From Streptomyces sp. NBC_01754 (GTDB taxonomy: Bacteria > Actinomycetota > Actinomycetes > Streptomycetales > Streptomycetaceae): a DNA stretch of 64,000 bases. The notes under the pieces were generated by a model, which did not search any database, had not been told where the DNA came from, and saw only the letters and a list, made by a program, of their open reading frames with translations. Below, in pieces: positions 46,146 to 55,520 of the stretch. A program made the translations under genes and the position numbers. The stretch lies in NCBI RefSeq assembly GCF_035918015.1, contig NZ_CP109132.1, forward strand, positions 372,001-436,000, written 5' to 3'. Numbering within the stretch: position 1 is the first letter of the stretch; every line of letters starts with the position of its first letter.

Positions 46146-46434
46146 GGCACTTCCTCTCTGCAGGGCGGCCGGCGGCCCACGGCCCCGCGCCGACGTAGGA
46201 CGATCGCGCCGGCGGTCCGCCCGGCGTCACGGGGCGGCGGTGCGAAGGTCAGCGTCAGCACACGTCCGGTCCCTTGCAGATGATGGTCGCCCCGGCACGC
46301 CGAATCCGCATCCGCAGTCACCGACGGTGACAGGGGCTGCGGGGGGCGGCGCCGAGTGCACCTTGCCTGCTGGTGGGAAACAATGGAGCTGACGGGCGGA
46401 AGGCCGTGGCCCGTGCCCGTGTCGGGAGGTACCC

Positions 46435-46686
46435 ATGGATTACCCGGAAAGTTACGAACTGATATTCCAGACGACGGGCGCCGAGGACGACGTGGTCGTC
46501 GTCCACCTCACCGCCCGCTCGGGGGCGGGCGGCTACCCGGTGTACGAGGACTTGACCGGCATCGTACGGGCCGAGATCAGCGAGCGCGGCGAGGTGCGCA
46601 TGCAGGCGAGCGGAGGCCACCAGGCTCCGCGGGTGCCGCTGCTCGCCAGGCCGCTGCGCCACGGGACGGACCACAAGGGAGACTGA
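46435..46686 (+). CDS. DUF6296 family small protein
   Basis: An 83-residue protein matching the DUF6296 pattern: MDYPESYELIFQTTG, then DVVVVHLTARSGAGGYPVYE and IVRAEISERGEVRMQASGGH. Such small beta-rich proteins are frequent in Streptomyces, with no known role. The start follows GGAGGTACCC at suitable spacing. It is monocistronic. Confidence 0.75.
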   Translation: MDYPESYELIFQTTGAEDDVVVVHLTARSGAGGYPVYEDLTGIVRAEISERGEVRMQASGGHQAPRVPLLARPLRHGTDHKGD

Positions 46687-46821
46687 GACCGGCGGTTCGA
46701 CGTTGACGCGGAAAGCCGGACCCGCCGCCGTCCCGCCCGCCTGGAGAAGACGGGTCCCCCTGGAGAAGACCGGCCCGCCTCCGTGCGCGTGCGCCCACCT
46801 CAGCCCTCGCCTGGCCCGCAC

Positions 46822-46886
46822 CCGGTCTGTTGACTGGCCGCGGCCGGTCTGTTGACGTGCCCCGCCGTCCACTCCAGTCTGTTCAT
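46822..46886. repeat. Short direct repeats upstream of the phosphatase gene
   Basis: CCGGTCTGTTGAC occurs at 46822-46834 and 46844-46856, 22 bases apart, and a weaker third copy CCAGTCTGTTCAT at 46874-46886. The spacing of two helical turns suggests a regulator-binding array; part of each repeat (TTGAC) could also be a -35 box. Confidence 0.45.
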
Positions 46887-46954
46887 CACCCCTGGGCTCC
46901 GGAGTGGCTCCGGAAGCAGGCGGGGCGAGCCCGAGCGAGGGGGAAGGGACCGAC

Positions 46955-47386
46955 GTGAGTGAGACATGGGACCCCGAGGGTCCCGGCGTGATGCGTTTGC
47001 CGTCGGGGCGGCTGGTTCGCGGGCGCGGACTGCGGCGTCCGCCGCCCGGCGGACCCGCCCCCGTATACGCGGTCCATCTTCTCGGCCGGCGTCCGCCGGC
47101 CGTCGAATGGGATGTCCGGTGGCTGCGCTGGCCCGACTTCCGCCTTCCCGCCGACCGGAACGAGGCCCGGAGGGCGTTCGAGGAGGCCCACGCCAGGTCT
47201 GCTCGGGAGCGCGTCGAGTTCGCCTGCGGCGGCGGGCGGGGACGCACGGGTACCGCTCTGGCGTGCGTGGCCGTCCTCGACGGTGTACCGGCCGACGCGG
47301 CGGTGGCGTACGTGCGCCGGCACTACCACCACCGGGCGGTGGAGACCCCCTGGCAGCGCAAGTTCGTCCAGCGCTTCGGGGCGTAG
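46955..47386 (+). CDS. Small protein-tyrosine phosphatase-like protein
   Basis: A 143-residue member of the Cys-based phosphatase superfamily. The P-loop is ACGGGRGRTGT with Cys91 and Arg97, and a WPD-type acid loop is visible as RWPDF (Asp61). The compact size fits dual-specificity-like bacterial phosphatases. GTG 46955 is chosen, preceded by GGAAGGGA; longer N-termini are Gly-rich. Three short repeats lie 70-130 bases upstream. Substrate unknown. Confidence 0.8.
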   Translation: MSETWDPEGPGVMRLPSGRLVRGRGLRRPPPGGPAPVYAVHLLGRRPPAVEWDVRWLRWPDFRLPADRNEARRAFEEAHARSARERVEFACGGGRGRTGTALACVAVLDGVPADAAVAYVRRHYHHRAVETPWQRKFVQRFGA

Positions 47387-47408
47387 CGCCGACTGTGGCC
47401 CTTCCTGG

Positions 47409-47696
47409 TCATTCCACGGTGTGCGGGACCGGGACGGTGGCCGCGCCTCCGGCGCGGACCGCCTCGACGACGCTCTGGTGGAAGGAACGGCTGGCCTCTT
47501 CGGACGGGCATGGCACGGGGCTGCCGGCCATGGTGAACCATTCGGAGGCGCCGCTGTACTGCACGGCCACTTCCGCCTGTCCTTCGGACCATGTGGTGTG
47601 TACGGTCAGGTCGCCCTTGACGACCCCTACCTCTTCGGTGCTCACTCCGCCGGTTCCCGCGAAGACACCGCAGGTAGTCCACGATGCCCAGTTCAT
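47409..47696 (-). CDS. Small hypothetical protein
   Basis: A 95-residue acidic protein without signal peptide or membrane span. NWASWTTCGVFAGTGGVSTE and LTVHTTWSEGQAEVAVQYSG suggest a beta-rich fold; VPCPSEEASRSFHQSVVEAV is helical. I recognise it only as a Streptomyces-type conserved hypothetical protein. It has AAAGGTGACG just upstream of ATG 47696. It converges on the phosphatase gene with a 22-base gap. Confidence 0.65.
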   Translation of the reverse strand: MNWASWTTCGVFAGTGGVSTEEVGVVKGDLTVHTTWSEGQAEVAVQYSGASEWFTMAGSPVPCPSEEASRSFHQSVVEAVRAGGAATVPVPHTVE

Positions 47697-47971
47697 GACG
47701 CGTCACCTTTCGGGACGTTGACGAGCTTGTCGAGCGGACTACCTACAAGTATGGCACCGCACACCATCATTCGCACATATGTGCCCGTATGTATTCTGGC
47801 CGTAGCCTGCCGTAGCGCGACGCTTGCCGGGCGGGGATGCGCCGATGCCCCCTCGGGACCCCCGTCCGCGGTGCCTCACACGGTCCGTGCAGGCCGTGAA
47901 AGCGTCCCAGGTGGAGCCCTCACCCATACCTCTCGGGTCGTCGGGCCGGGCCGGTCCGGCGAAAGGCCCGC

Positions 47972-48481
47972 CTACCGGCGTTCCAGCGCTCCGCGGACGA
48001 ACGCCGCCTGGCCCGCGTGCTGCAGGTCGTCGGACAGAACGCTGATCAGCCGCACCCCAAGGGTCACGGGCGGCGACCACGCCTCGTCCACGACCCGGTC
48101 CAGGGCCCGGCCGTCGAGCCCGTGGATGAAGGCGAGGCTCTGCTCGTGGACGGCGTCGTAGTAGCCGAGGAGCAGGTCACCCGAGGCCACCTCGACGGTA
48201 GCCACCTGTTCACTGCTGTGCCCGTAACCGGTCGAGTCCCGTGGAAGAGGGAGTTCGAACCGAGAGACCCAGTCCTGCGCCAGCCAGACCTGTTCGGTGC
48301 CCGCGGCATCGGAGACGTGGTCGTCCTGTACCCGGGTGAGGTGCCACACGAGCCAGGCGATCGAGTTCGCTCCCTCGTCCGGCCTGGCGTTGAGCATGCC
48401 GGGCGGGAGACCTTCGACTGCCGCATGCACCGATTCCTGGATGCGTTCGAACGCTTCTGCGAGAACCCCAGCACTGTTCAT
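47972..48481 (-). CDS. DinB-superfamily protein (DUF664/mycothiol-dependent type)
   Basis: A 169-residue DinB four-helix protein. Metal-ligand histidines are seen in IAWLVWHLTR near residue 48 and in LSDDLQHAGQAAFVRG near 155, the usual DinB pattern. Members include mycothiol-dependent thiol transferases, and the sequence NARPDEGANSIAWLVW is typical of the DUF664 branch; the actual substrate is unknown. ATG 48481 starts MNSAGVLAEAFERIQ. A decayed relative lies at 51000-51516. Confidence 0.85.
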   Translation of the reverse strand: MNSAGVLAEAFERIQESVHAAVEGLPPGMLNARPDEGANSIAWLVWHLTRVQDDHVSDAAGTEQVWLAQDWVSRFELPLPRDSTGYGHSSEQVATVEVASGDLLLGYYDAVHEQSLAFIHGLDGRALDRVVDEAWSPPVTLGVRLISVLSDDLQHAGQAAFVRGALERR

Positions 48482-48557
48482 GAGCCCACCATGCAGGTCC
48501 AGGTACGGAGCCCCGACTACGACACGCGGCCGGCGCCGGTATCAGAACCCGTGCCCG

Positions 48558-49565
48558 TCAGGCGTGCACCGTGCGCAGCCACCGCGTCAGCAGGTTGTTG
48601 ACCTCGTCGGCGCGTTCCTGCTGGGTCCAGTGCCCGCAGCCCTCGATGACGTGCGAGGAGACCAGGCCGGGAAGGGTGTCGGGGTAGGCGGCGACGGCGT
48701 CGGCCATCCATGTGGTCGAGGCGTCGAGGGAGCCACCCAGGAAGAGGGAGGGCTGGATGAGGCGGGCACCGTCCCAGGCGGCCAGATCCTCCCAGTCCCG
48801 GTCGACGTTGCGATAGCGGTTGAGGGCGCCGGTCAGGCCGGTCCTCTCGAACTCGGCGCTGTACACGTCGAAATCCGCTTCCGTGAGCCAGGACGGCAGC
48901 GGACCGCGGGCGAAGCGGTCCCGCATGCGGCCGCCCGCGGGCACGAAGTAGGGGCTGCCCTGCTCGGGCGGGGGCATGGTGTCGGCGGAGAGGGACCTGT
49001 AGAGGCCGGCCAGCCAGCCGCGTACGTCGGGCTCGATCTCGGCCTCGGCGCGGCCCGGTTCCTGGAAGTAACTGACGTAGAACTCCTCGTCCCCTCCCAT
49101 GCGGGCGAAGCCGTCGGTGGGCCGGACCGGGTTCCACGGGGCGTAGGGGACGCTGAGGAACGCCGCGGCGGTGAACAGGTCGGGGCGCAGCAGCGCGCTG
49201 TTGGCGGCGATGGGCGAGCCCCAGTCGTGGCCGACGACGGTCGCCGTCTTCTCCCCCAGCGCGTGGACCACCGCGACGTTGTCGGCGACCAGGGCCGTCA
49301 TCCGGTAGGCGTCGACGGAGGCGGGAGCCGAGGAGCGGCCGTAGCCGCGTACGTCGAGGGCGACCGCTCGGAACCCCGCATCGGCCACGGCCGGGAGCTG
49401 GTGACGCCAGGAGTACGACGTCTCGGGAAAGCCGTGGATCATGAGGACGAGCGGGCCGGTGCCCTGTTCGAGGAGATGAATCCGGCCTCCGGGGACGTCC
49501 ACCAGCCGGTGGGCCGCTCCGGGGACGGATCCTGTGGTGCTGGACGAGGGGGCGGGCTGCCGCAT
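48558..49565 (-). CDS. Alpha/beta hydrolase, epoxide hydrolase-like
   Basis: A 335-residue alpha/beta-fold enzyme. The oxyanion motif is HGFPETSYSW (44-53), the nucleophile is Asp114 in VVGHDWGSPIA, as in epoxide hydrolases and haloalkane dehalogenases, and the catalytic His is in EGCGHWTQQE near 311. The cap domain lies about residues 130-250. Asp at the nucleophile elbow argues for epoxide hydrolase activity. ATG 49565 follows AAGGAGGAAC. The substrate is unknown. Confidence 0.9.
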   Translation of the reverse strand: MRQPAPSSSTTGSVPGAAHRLVDVPGGRIHLLEQGTGPLVLMIHGFPETSYSWRHQLPAVADAGFRAVALDVRGYGRSSAPASVDAYRMTALVADNVAVVHALGEKTATVVGHDWGSPIAANSALLRPDLFTAAAFLSVPYAPWNPVRPTDGFARMGGDEEFYVSYFQEPGRAEAEIEPDVRGWLAGLYRSLSADTMPPPEQGSPYFVPAGGRMRDRFARGPLPSWLTEADFDVYSAEFERTGLTGALNRYRNVDRDWEDLAAWDGARLIQPSLFLGGSLDASTTWMADAVAAYPDTLPGLVSSHVIEGCGHWTQQERADEVNNLLTRWLRTVHA

Positions 49566-49982
49566 TGTTCCTCCTTGGTGGTTCCTGGGTGCTGTTCCCC
49601 GCCACGATCACGTGGCGGGGAACAGCCGGGCAAGGTGACTTGCCGGTCCGGCAAACCGTGCCGCCCCTCGGGCCGGCTCGAACGAGCAGGTGAAGCAGGT
49701 GGCGGTAGGCCGTCTCCTCGTCCGGGTGATGAACGCACGCGTCGTACACACCCAGGACCGCGTGAAGCAGGGGGAGTTCGGCCTCAGTACGGTCCCCGCC
49801 GGCTTCACTCCGTCCTCTTCTTCTCTCCGAAGACGTCACCGAGTCGGCCTGGCAGGAGGTTGAACCCGGGGCTACCCGTCCGTCCCGCCCGCCGCCGGGC
49901 TCGGAAGTGCCGTCCGTCCTCAGTTCTCTTTTGACCTCTGCCCCAGACCGCTCAACAGGTGACCCAGGCATCCATCGACAGT
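49566..49982. other. Gap with no convincing gene
   Basis: 417 bases. A minus-strand stretch around 49700-49800 (AELPLLHAVLGVYDACVHHP) looks slightly protein-like, but the frame has no supported start and runs on as a shadow of the hydrolase gene. Not called. Confidence 0.35.
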
Positions 49983-50450
49983 TCAACGGACCAGTGGCGA
50001 AGCATGGGCTACGAACGACTCAATCGCGTGTCTCGCCTGATCGTCCAGTACGTCCCGCCCGGCTTGGTCTCCTGCGGTCGACACGTCCCGTGTGCACTGA
50101 TACGCCCGCTCGGCAGCGAGGATCACTCCCTGGTCATCAGTGAGCAATTTGACCCGATAGAGCACCTGCCGTGTCACTGTTCGGAGACGGTGTGCTTCAT
50201 CGCGTGCCGTGATGAACGCTTCTCCGTCAGAGTCCTGCTGCTTGTGGTACCAGCGGTCCGCCTGGCCGTGGCGGTAGTCCTCCACTGCCGAGGCGAACGA
50301 GCTGTAAGTGGCTATGCGCTCCTGCCGGAGCGCTTCTGAGCGCGCGAACAACTCACTGCGTCCGGACGCGAGGCGCTGGAAGAGATGCGTGGTCACGGCC
50401 CCCATGAGCGTGCCCCCGACCGCTACAACGCTTGTCCATATGGCTTCCAT
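49983..50450 (-). CDS. Membrane-anchored coiled-coil hypothetical protein
   Basis: A 155-residue protein with one N-terminal membrane span (MEAIWTSVVAVGGTLMGAV) followed by a long helical, charged region: FARSEALRQERIATYSSFAS to ITARDEAHRLRTVTRQVLYR. This arrangement, a short anchor then cytoplasmic coiled coil, is common in small actinobacterial proteins of unknown role. Third-position base use is less GC-extreme than in its neighbours. It appears monocistronic. Confidence 0.7.
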   Translation of the reverse strand: MEAIWTSVVAVGGTLMGAVTTHLFQRLASGRSELFARSEALRQERIATYSSFASAVEDYRHGQADRWYHKQQDSDGEAFITARDEAHRLRTVTRQVLYRVKLLTDDQGVILAAERAYQCTRDVSTAGDQAGRDVLDDQARHAIESFVAHASPLVR

Positions 50451-50679
50451 GGCATCAGCTGATCACAACGACTGCTGACACGTAGTCAGCTTCACCGATC
50501 GAATCGGTCCCTCGAACGTGGTGAGTGGTTCGCGGTTCACCGGACCGCAAGTGACCCTTCGGGAGTGATCGTCAATTCCTGTGGACGTCGTCGCGTGACT
50601 TGATGACTCGGGAGGCGGGTACCTGTGCCGTTCTGGTGTTGGTGGTCGGCGGATCGGTCGGGCGTGTCAGGGTGTCGTC

Positions 50680-50829
50680 ATGTTGATCGCGATGGCGGGG
50701 CTGTCCGGTGCGGGGAAGGGTTCGGTCGCTGAGGCGTTGGGGCACAAGCTGACTGCTCCGGTTGTGTCCGTGGACCCGATCGAGGCGGCGATGTGGCGCG
50801 CGGGGATGGCCGCTCCCACGCCGGCGTAG
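50680..50829 (+). pseudogene. Truncated P-loop kinase/ATPase N-terminus
   Basis: A 49-residue frame MLIAMAGLSGAGKGSVAEAL, then VVSVDPIEAAMWRAGMA, is the start of an AAA/zeta-like kinase with the Walker A loop GLSGAGKGS. It ends at TAG 50829, and nothing downstream resembles the rest of such a protein (usually about 170 residues). It is most likely a remnant. Confidence 0.6.
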
Positions 50830-50999
50830 AACCCAGGGTTCTTCAGAACCGGGGACCAGAAGGGACCAGAACAGCTTCTGACGCCGGTGGACGGCCTGCC
50901 CTGGGTGTGACCCCGTACGGCGGCTCGGGTCCGCACAGGGCCGTGACCGCACCGGAGGCTGTACGGGCCCACCACCGGCCGGCGGCGCCGGGGCCGCCG

Positions 51000-51516
51000 T
51001 CAGGGCGCGGTGACGCCGTCCAGGCGCTCCCTCAGGAAGTCGGCGTGGCCGGTGTGGCGGGCGTACTCGGCGATCATGTGGAGGTAGACCGAGCGCAGGG
51101 AATAGAGCGTGTCCCGCCCGGTGAACGTGGTGTCCAGGGACACGACGACGACGGCCCCCTCCGCCAGGCGTATCTCTTCGACGAGGCGGGCGTAGTCCTG
51201 CTCGGCGTGTTCCGGGACGAGGTCCTCGGAATCCGCGCCCTTTCCCCCCCTCGGCCCCGTACATCAGGGGCGGTTCGAGCCCGGCCAGCTCTTCGCAAAA
51301 CCAGATGCGTTCAACCTTGGCCATGTGCCGGACAAGACCGAGCCGCGTGAGGTCGGAGGGAGGAACCGCCTGTTACGCCATCCGTCGCCCCGTCAGACCG
51401 GCACATTTCCGCAGCAGGGTGCTGCGGAAGAACGAGAGGTAGCCGTTGAGTGTCTCGCGTTCGCCTGCGGTGAGAGGTCCGTCGATGCGGGTGACTTCGG
51501 GAGCTTTCCAGGTCAT
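51000..51516 (-). pseudogene. DinB/DUF664 gene broken by a stop and a frameshift
   Basis: The start ATG 51516 opens MTWKAPEVTRIDGPLTAGER and LLRKCAGLTGRRMA, then meets TAA at 51373-51375. The same frame continues QAVPPSDLTRLGLVRHMAKV, then [13 protein letters not shown]. In a run of seven G (51244-51250, minus strand) the frame shifts by one base, after which [20 protein letters not shown] and [20 protein letters not shown] complete a typical DUF664 ending at 51000. Two lesions in an otherwise well-preserved gene. Confidence 0.85.
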
Positions 51517-51619
51517 GGTGCCGAGCATGCCAGGCAGCGGCCACGTCGGGAGACCGGTTTTCCGCCGGTGCTCCGGTGGGTGCCCCGGCAGGTCGCCGGG
51601 GCACCCCCTCGCCACTCGG

Positions 51620-54571
51620 TCACTCCAGGAGATCGGCGTACGCCCCCAGAGCCAGTGCGATGTCGGCCTGTGCCCAGAACCGGTGGTAGGTGAAGACAGG
51701 TGCGGCGCCACCGTCCAGGTAGGCCTGCACCTTGGGCCAGTTCGGGTCGTCCTTGTAGAAGGAGCGGATGGAGACGAACGTCGAGTCCTCGTCGACGGTG
51801 TCCCCGTTGGGCATGGCGCCTGTCCAGCCGCCGGGGACGTAGACCGGGTCGTCGAACCGGTTGTAATCGGCACGTGTCTCGGGTACCGCTACCCCGGCGT
51901 CGTCCTGGTAGTGCTGCCACATGCCGTCGAGCAGTGCCTCGGCGGTGGCCCCGGCCACGCTGTCACCGGACTTCGCCGCGTAGTAGGTGAGCGTCCGGGC
52001 ATACGCGCCGGCCACCCCGACGTCGTCGGTGTAGTCGGCGACCGTGACGTGGAGCCCGGCGTTGGCACCGGGGTTCGACGCGTTCCAGGTATCGGGTGCG
52101 CCGGACCACTGGAGTGTGGACGGCATGAGGTAGGTGCCGTCCGGATTGACGGTCGTCTCGGACAGGGCCCAGTCGACCCACTTGTCGAGTACGGCCTTCG
52201 CCTGGGCGTCGCCCGACTCGTGGTAGTACTCGGCGACACGCTCCATGGACCACGCCTGGAAGCCGAACCACTGGTTGGACGGCGGGTCGTGGTAGACGGG
52301 CTTCTCGTCGTAGTACATGCCGTAGAAGGTCGGCGTGCCGGCCGGGGGCTGGGCGTAGCTGCCCTTCCAGCTGTTGGTCGCGCCGCCGGCGATGGCGCCC
52401 TCGTCGGACTGGAGCCACTGGTAGAAGTCCAGTTGCCGGTCGAGGCTCTTGGCCCAGTCCTGCCGGCCGGTGGCCGACTTCGGTTCGAGGTCGGCCACCG
52501 AGCTCAGCGCGTAGGCCGCCATCGGATTCTGGTATCCGCCGTGGGCGTGACTGGAACCGATGCGCCAGGCCCAGCCTGCCGAGGTGTCGGTGGCGCCGCC
52601 CCAGGCGTAGTACCAGGACATCAGGTAGTGCGCACTGTCCTTGCCGGAGCCGGCCGGGCAGGTGGCCGGGCCGACGCAGTCGCCGATCTTCTTGAAGTAC
52701 TTGTCGAACATGGAGTAGCGCAGGTAGTCGCCCATCTTCGCCGCCTTGCCGACGGTGTCGGCGACCTCGTCCGGCTTCCCCTGCTCCTTCGCCCAGACGT
52801 CGGCCCAGTATGCGGCCTGCACGGCACGGGCGTCGGCGTCGGGGGCGTTGGTGAACTTCCACTGCTTGGCGTACGCGGAGTCCCCGGTGAACAGGTCGAG
52901 GTAGCCGTTGGCGCCGCCGTACGTGAAGTTGTCGCAGGTCGGGTGGGTGACGGTCTCCCAGACCGACTCCTGGGGCCCGCGCTGGAAGGTGTTGATGTAG
53001 GACGGTCCGGTCACGGTGGGCCCGGCCGCGCACGTACCGGGCGAGTTGCCGTAGCCGTAGACGTTGTCGACGTCCTGGATCCAGTGCATGCCGTAGATGT
53101 CGTCGGTGCCGTACGCGCTCTTCAGTTCGGCCGCGATGGGGTCCGACCCGGAGGAGGCGGAGCCGTCGAGGACGGCGGGGTACTCGTTCGGGGTGTCGTG
53201 CTCGGGCGCGTAGGTGGCGGGCTTGGACGCGTCGTAGGAGGAGTTCGTGGGCTGGTCCGCGTGGGTGGGGATCATGTACGTCTCCATGGTGTCCCACGCA
53301 CCGTTGAACCTGCTCCAGTCGCCGGTGATCTTCCCGTACACCGCCTGGAGCCAGATCAGGTAGCTGTAGGCCTCCGAAGTCGTCTCGTGCCCGTGGTCGG
53401 GGGCCTCGACGATCAGCGTCTCGACGGAGTGGTAGGGGATGCCCTCCGGTGAGAAGTAGCCGTTCGCGGGGTCGGTGATCTTCCCGTAGAGGTCGAGGAA
53501 GCGGGCGTCGTACTCCTTGGCCGCGGCCAGCTGGGTGACGGTGACCTCGGCCCCGCCGTGGCCGGGGGCCGTGACGGTGAAGGTGGCGGCCCCCGTGCCC
53601 GAGGCGTCGGCCGTGACGGTCACCTCCTGGGGTGTGGACCAGTTGGCGGGGGTGAAGGTGAGGTCCGCCCCGCCGGTGACGCTCAGCCCGGCGTTGCCCG
53701 CGGTCCGGGCGGTCGTGACCGTGACCTCCGCGGCGGGCGCTGTGGACAGCGATACGCCGAAGGTGACCGAATTACCCTGTTGCACGCCGAGTTGGGCGGG
53801 CGTGGCGACCACTGCGGGTCCGGCGGCGACGGTGATACCCGCGGGCGGGGAGTCCGCGAAGGATCCGAGACTGTCGTAGGCCCTGGCGTACACGGAGTGG
53901 TTTCCGGCCGCGAGGCCCTGGGCGCTGAAGCTGTACGGGGACGTGGTGTCGGTGCCGAGCAGAGTCGTGTCGTCGTAGAACTCGACCTTGCTGATCGTCG
54001 CCCCGTCCGCGGCCGCGGCGGTCGCCGCCAGCGGTACCGGGTCTCCGGCGGAGAAGACGGCGCCGGCGGCCGGGGAGGTGAGGACGGCGATGGGAGGCTG
54101 GTGGGCACCCGCGCAGACCGTGCCGTTGACTGCGAAGGCGGTCGGTGCGGTGTTGGTGCCGCTGTAGGTGAACTGCGCGCCGGCCGTGACGGCGGCACCG
54201 GCGGCGATCGTGCCGTTCCAGTCGGCGTTCTTCACGGTGACGGCCGTGCCGGACTGGGACCAGGTGCCGTTCCAGCCGTTGCTGAGCTGCTGGTTCCCGG
54301 CGTAGTCGTACGTCAGGGTCCAGTCGTCGATCGCGGCGGATCCCCGGTTGGTGAGGGTGAGTTCGGCGGTGAAGCCCGAGCCCCAGTCGCTGGTCGTGTA
54401 GTCGACGCCGCACTCGACGGCGGCGGCCTGGGCCGGGGTGCCCGCCGCGGCGGTCATTCCCAGGGGGAGGGCCAGAGCGGCCACCAGGGCCGTCCACAGG
54501 TGTCTGGATCCGGCTCCGGTTCTGCCGGGTCTCCCCGGTAACCATCTTCTTCGTGCGCTACCCGATGGCAT
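51620..54571 (-). CDS. Secreted GH48 cellulase (cellobiohydrolase) with CBM2
   Basis: A 983-residue secreted enzyme. Signal peptide about 1-50, a CBM2 cellulose-binding module about 52-155 ([20 protein letters not shown] to [11 protein letters not shown]), an Ig-like module about 165-255 ([20 protein letters not shown]), a small beta domain to about 350, then the GH48 catalytic domain ([20 protein letters not shown] to the end). The catalytic Glu lies in [16 protein letters not shown]. It processes cellulose from chain ends to cellobiose. A CebR box and promoter lie directly upstream, and a GH6 enzyme is divergent; GH48 with GH6 is the classical synergistic pair. Confidence 0.95.
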   Translation of the reverse strand: MPSGSARRRWLPGRPGRTGAGSRHLWTALVAALALPLGMTAAAGTPAQAAAVECGVDYTTSDWGSGFTAELTLTNRGSAAIDDWTLTYDYAGNQQLSNGWNGTWSQSGTAVTVKNADWNGTIAAGAAVTAGAQFTYSGTNTAPTAFAVNGTVCAGAHQPPIAVLTSPAAGAVFSAGDPVPLAATAAAADGATISKVEFYDDTTLLGTDTTSPYSFSAQGLAAGNHSVYARAYDSLGSFADSPPAGITVAAGPAVVATPAQLGVQQGNSVTFGVSLSTAPAAEVTVTTARTAGNAGLSVTGGADLTFTPANWSTPQEVTVTADASGTGAATFTVTAPGHGGAEVTVTQLAAAKEYDARFLDLYGKITDPANGYFSPEGIPYHSVETLIVEAPDHGHETTSEAYSYLIWLQAVYGKITGDWSRFNGAWDTMETYMIPTHADQPTNSSYDASKPATYAPEHDTPNEYPAVLDGSASSGSDPIAAELKSAYGTDDIYGMHWIQDVDNVYGYGNSPGTCAAGPTVTGPSYINTFQRGPQESVWETVTHPTCDNFTYGGANGYLDLFTGDSAYAKQWKFTNAPDADARAVQAAYWADVWAKEQGKPDEVADTVGKAAKMGDYLRYSMFDKYFKKIGDCVGPATCPAGSGKDSAHYLMSWYYAWGGATDTSAGWAWRIGSSHAHGGYQNPMAAYALSSVADLEPKSATGRQDWAKSLDRQLDFYQWLQSDEGAIAGGATNSWKGSYAQPPAGTPTFYGMYYDEKPVYHDPPSNQWFGFQAWSMERVAEYYHESGDAQAKAVLDKWVDWALSETTVNPDGTYLMPSTLQWSGAPDTWNASNPGANAGLHVTVADYTDDVGVAGAYARTLTYYAAKSGDSVAGATAEALLDGMWQHYQDDAGVAVPETRADYNRFDDPVYVPGGWTGAMPNGDTVDEDSTFVSIRSFYKDDPNWPKVQAYLDGGAAPVFTYHRFWAQADIALALGAYADLLE

Positions 54572-54637
54572 GCGCGGTACCTCCTAGCGGCTCGGAGACA
54601 TGGGGGTGTGCGGGGGCGAGCACAAGCCTTGAACCAG

Positions 54638-54679
54638 TGGGAGCGCTCCCAGAATGGGGACGAGGAAAAAGAGAGTCAA
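54638..54679 (-). promoter_or_regulatory. GH48 promoter with perfect CebR operator
   Basis: The palindrome TGGGAGCGCTCCCA (54638-54651) is the exact consensus site of the cellobiose-responsive repressor CebR. Reading leftward, TTGACT (54674-54679), 17 bases, then CATTCT (54651-54656) form a plausible promoter overlapped by the operator. Confidence 0.85.
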
Positions 54680-54744
54680 GAGACTTGAAGAGTCGAATTA
54701 TTTCGACAACAAGAGTTGGGAACGGGTGTGTTGACCTACGAGAC

Positions 54745-54786
54745 TTGACACTCTACGGTCAAGCCACACCAGTGGGAGCGGTTCCA
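54745..54786 (+). promoter_or_regulatory. Second CebR-type operator with a TTGACA promoter box
   Basis: TGGGAGCGGTTCCA (54773-54786) differs from the CebR consensus at two positions. TTGACA (54745-54750) lies upstream. It points rightward, towards the reading frame at 54835 and the GH6 gene. Confidence 0.7.
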
Positions 54787-54834
54787 CGAGACGTCGTGCC
54801 GTAGGGGGTACGCCGGACCTGTGAGGAGTCGCTC

Positions 54835-55314
54835 ATGCGCCACCTCCGCACGTATCGCACCTGCACCAGCTGCTCCTGCGAGCAGCGCCCGCCCCTGGCC
54901 GGCCGTACTGCCGTCCCTGTGGCGGCGGCCTTCGGATCCACCCCCGTGCACACGGTGGAACACCGTGCCGTGCGCTTCCGGGACGGTGGCTCCACGGGCC
55001 AGGGGACCACGGCGGGCTCCACACCCGGCGCACCCACGTTCGACGGCACGCCGCGCAAGGCGGATCCCGCACGGGATCCGGACCGCTCCGGCCGATCAGG
55101 CCGACTGGAACGCCCCACCGTCCGTATTCCCCGAACGAGGAGTGCCCGGCTGGCCTTGACCCACAGATCCGCAGGACGCGGGAGAGAACAGCACCACCCG
55201 GAACCGGACCTGCCGGCGAACGGGCGGCGAATGCCGTCGGCCGATCCCGCCGCGACCCGGCACGTCACCTCAACCGGCGTCCGTGCGAAGGCACACCGCC
55301 CGAACCACCCGTGA
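54835..55314 (+). CDS. Possible small ORF in the cellulase control region
   Basis: A 159-residue frame starting MRHLRTYRTCTSCSCEQRPP, with an excellent GAGGAG (54823-54828) 6 bases before its ATG, and directly downstream of a CebR-type operator. The first about 90 codons have the high third-position GC of real genes; the remainder is less convincing. It has no signal peptide or known domain. It could be a leader, a decayed gene, or chance. Weak support. Confidence 0.3.
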   Translation: MRHLRTYRTCTSCSCEQRPPLAGRTAVPVAAAFGSTPVHTVEHRAVRFRDGGSTGQGTTAGSTPGAPTFDGTPRKADPARDPDRSGRSGRLERPTVRIPRTRSARLALTHRSAGRGREQHHPEPDLPANGRRMPSADPAATRHVTSTGVRAKAHRPNHP

Positions 55315-55520
55315 CCGACCGCACGGCCGTCGAAGCCGCCCTCGTGCCACGCGACTTCGGCGCCAGAACCTGACCACGGACCTACCTGTCCCGGAGGAGT
55401 CCTCCCAGGGACTGCTCCACGGACCCTTCCCAGATCAGCGACCACGACGGAACCCCACCCGTACGGAATCGGGCCGCGTGACATCCACGTGCCCTTGACA
55501 ACTGAGGAAACGGAATTCGT
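55315..55520. other. Leader region of the GH6 gene
   Basis: About 200 bases without recognisable gene or operator. The ribosome site GAGGAAACGG lies 9-18 bases ahead of the GH6 ATG. No promoter box fits well here, so GH6 may be transcribed from near 54770. Confidence 0.4.
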
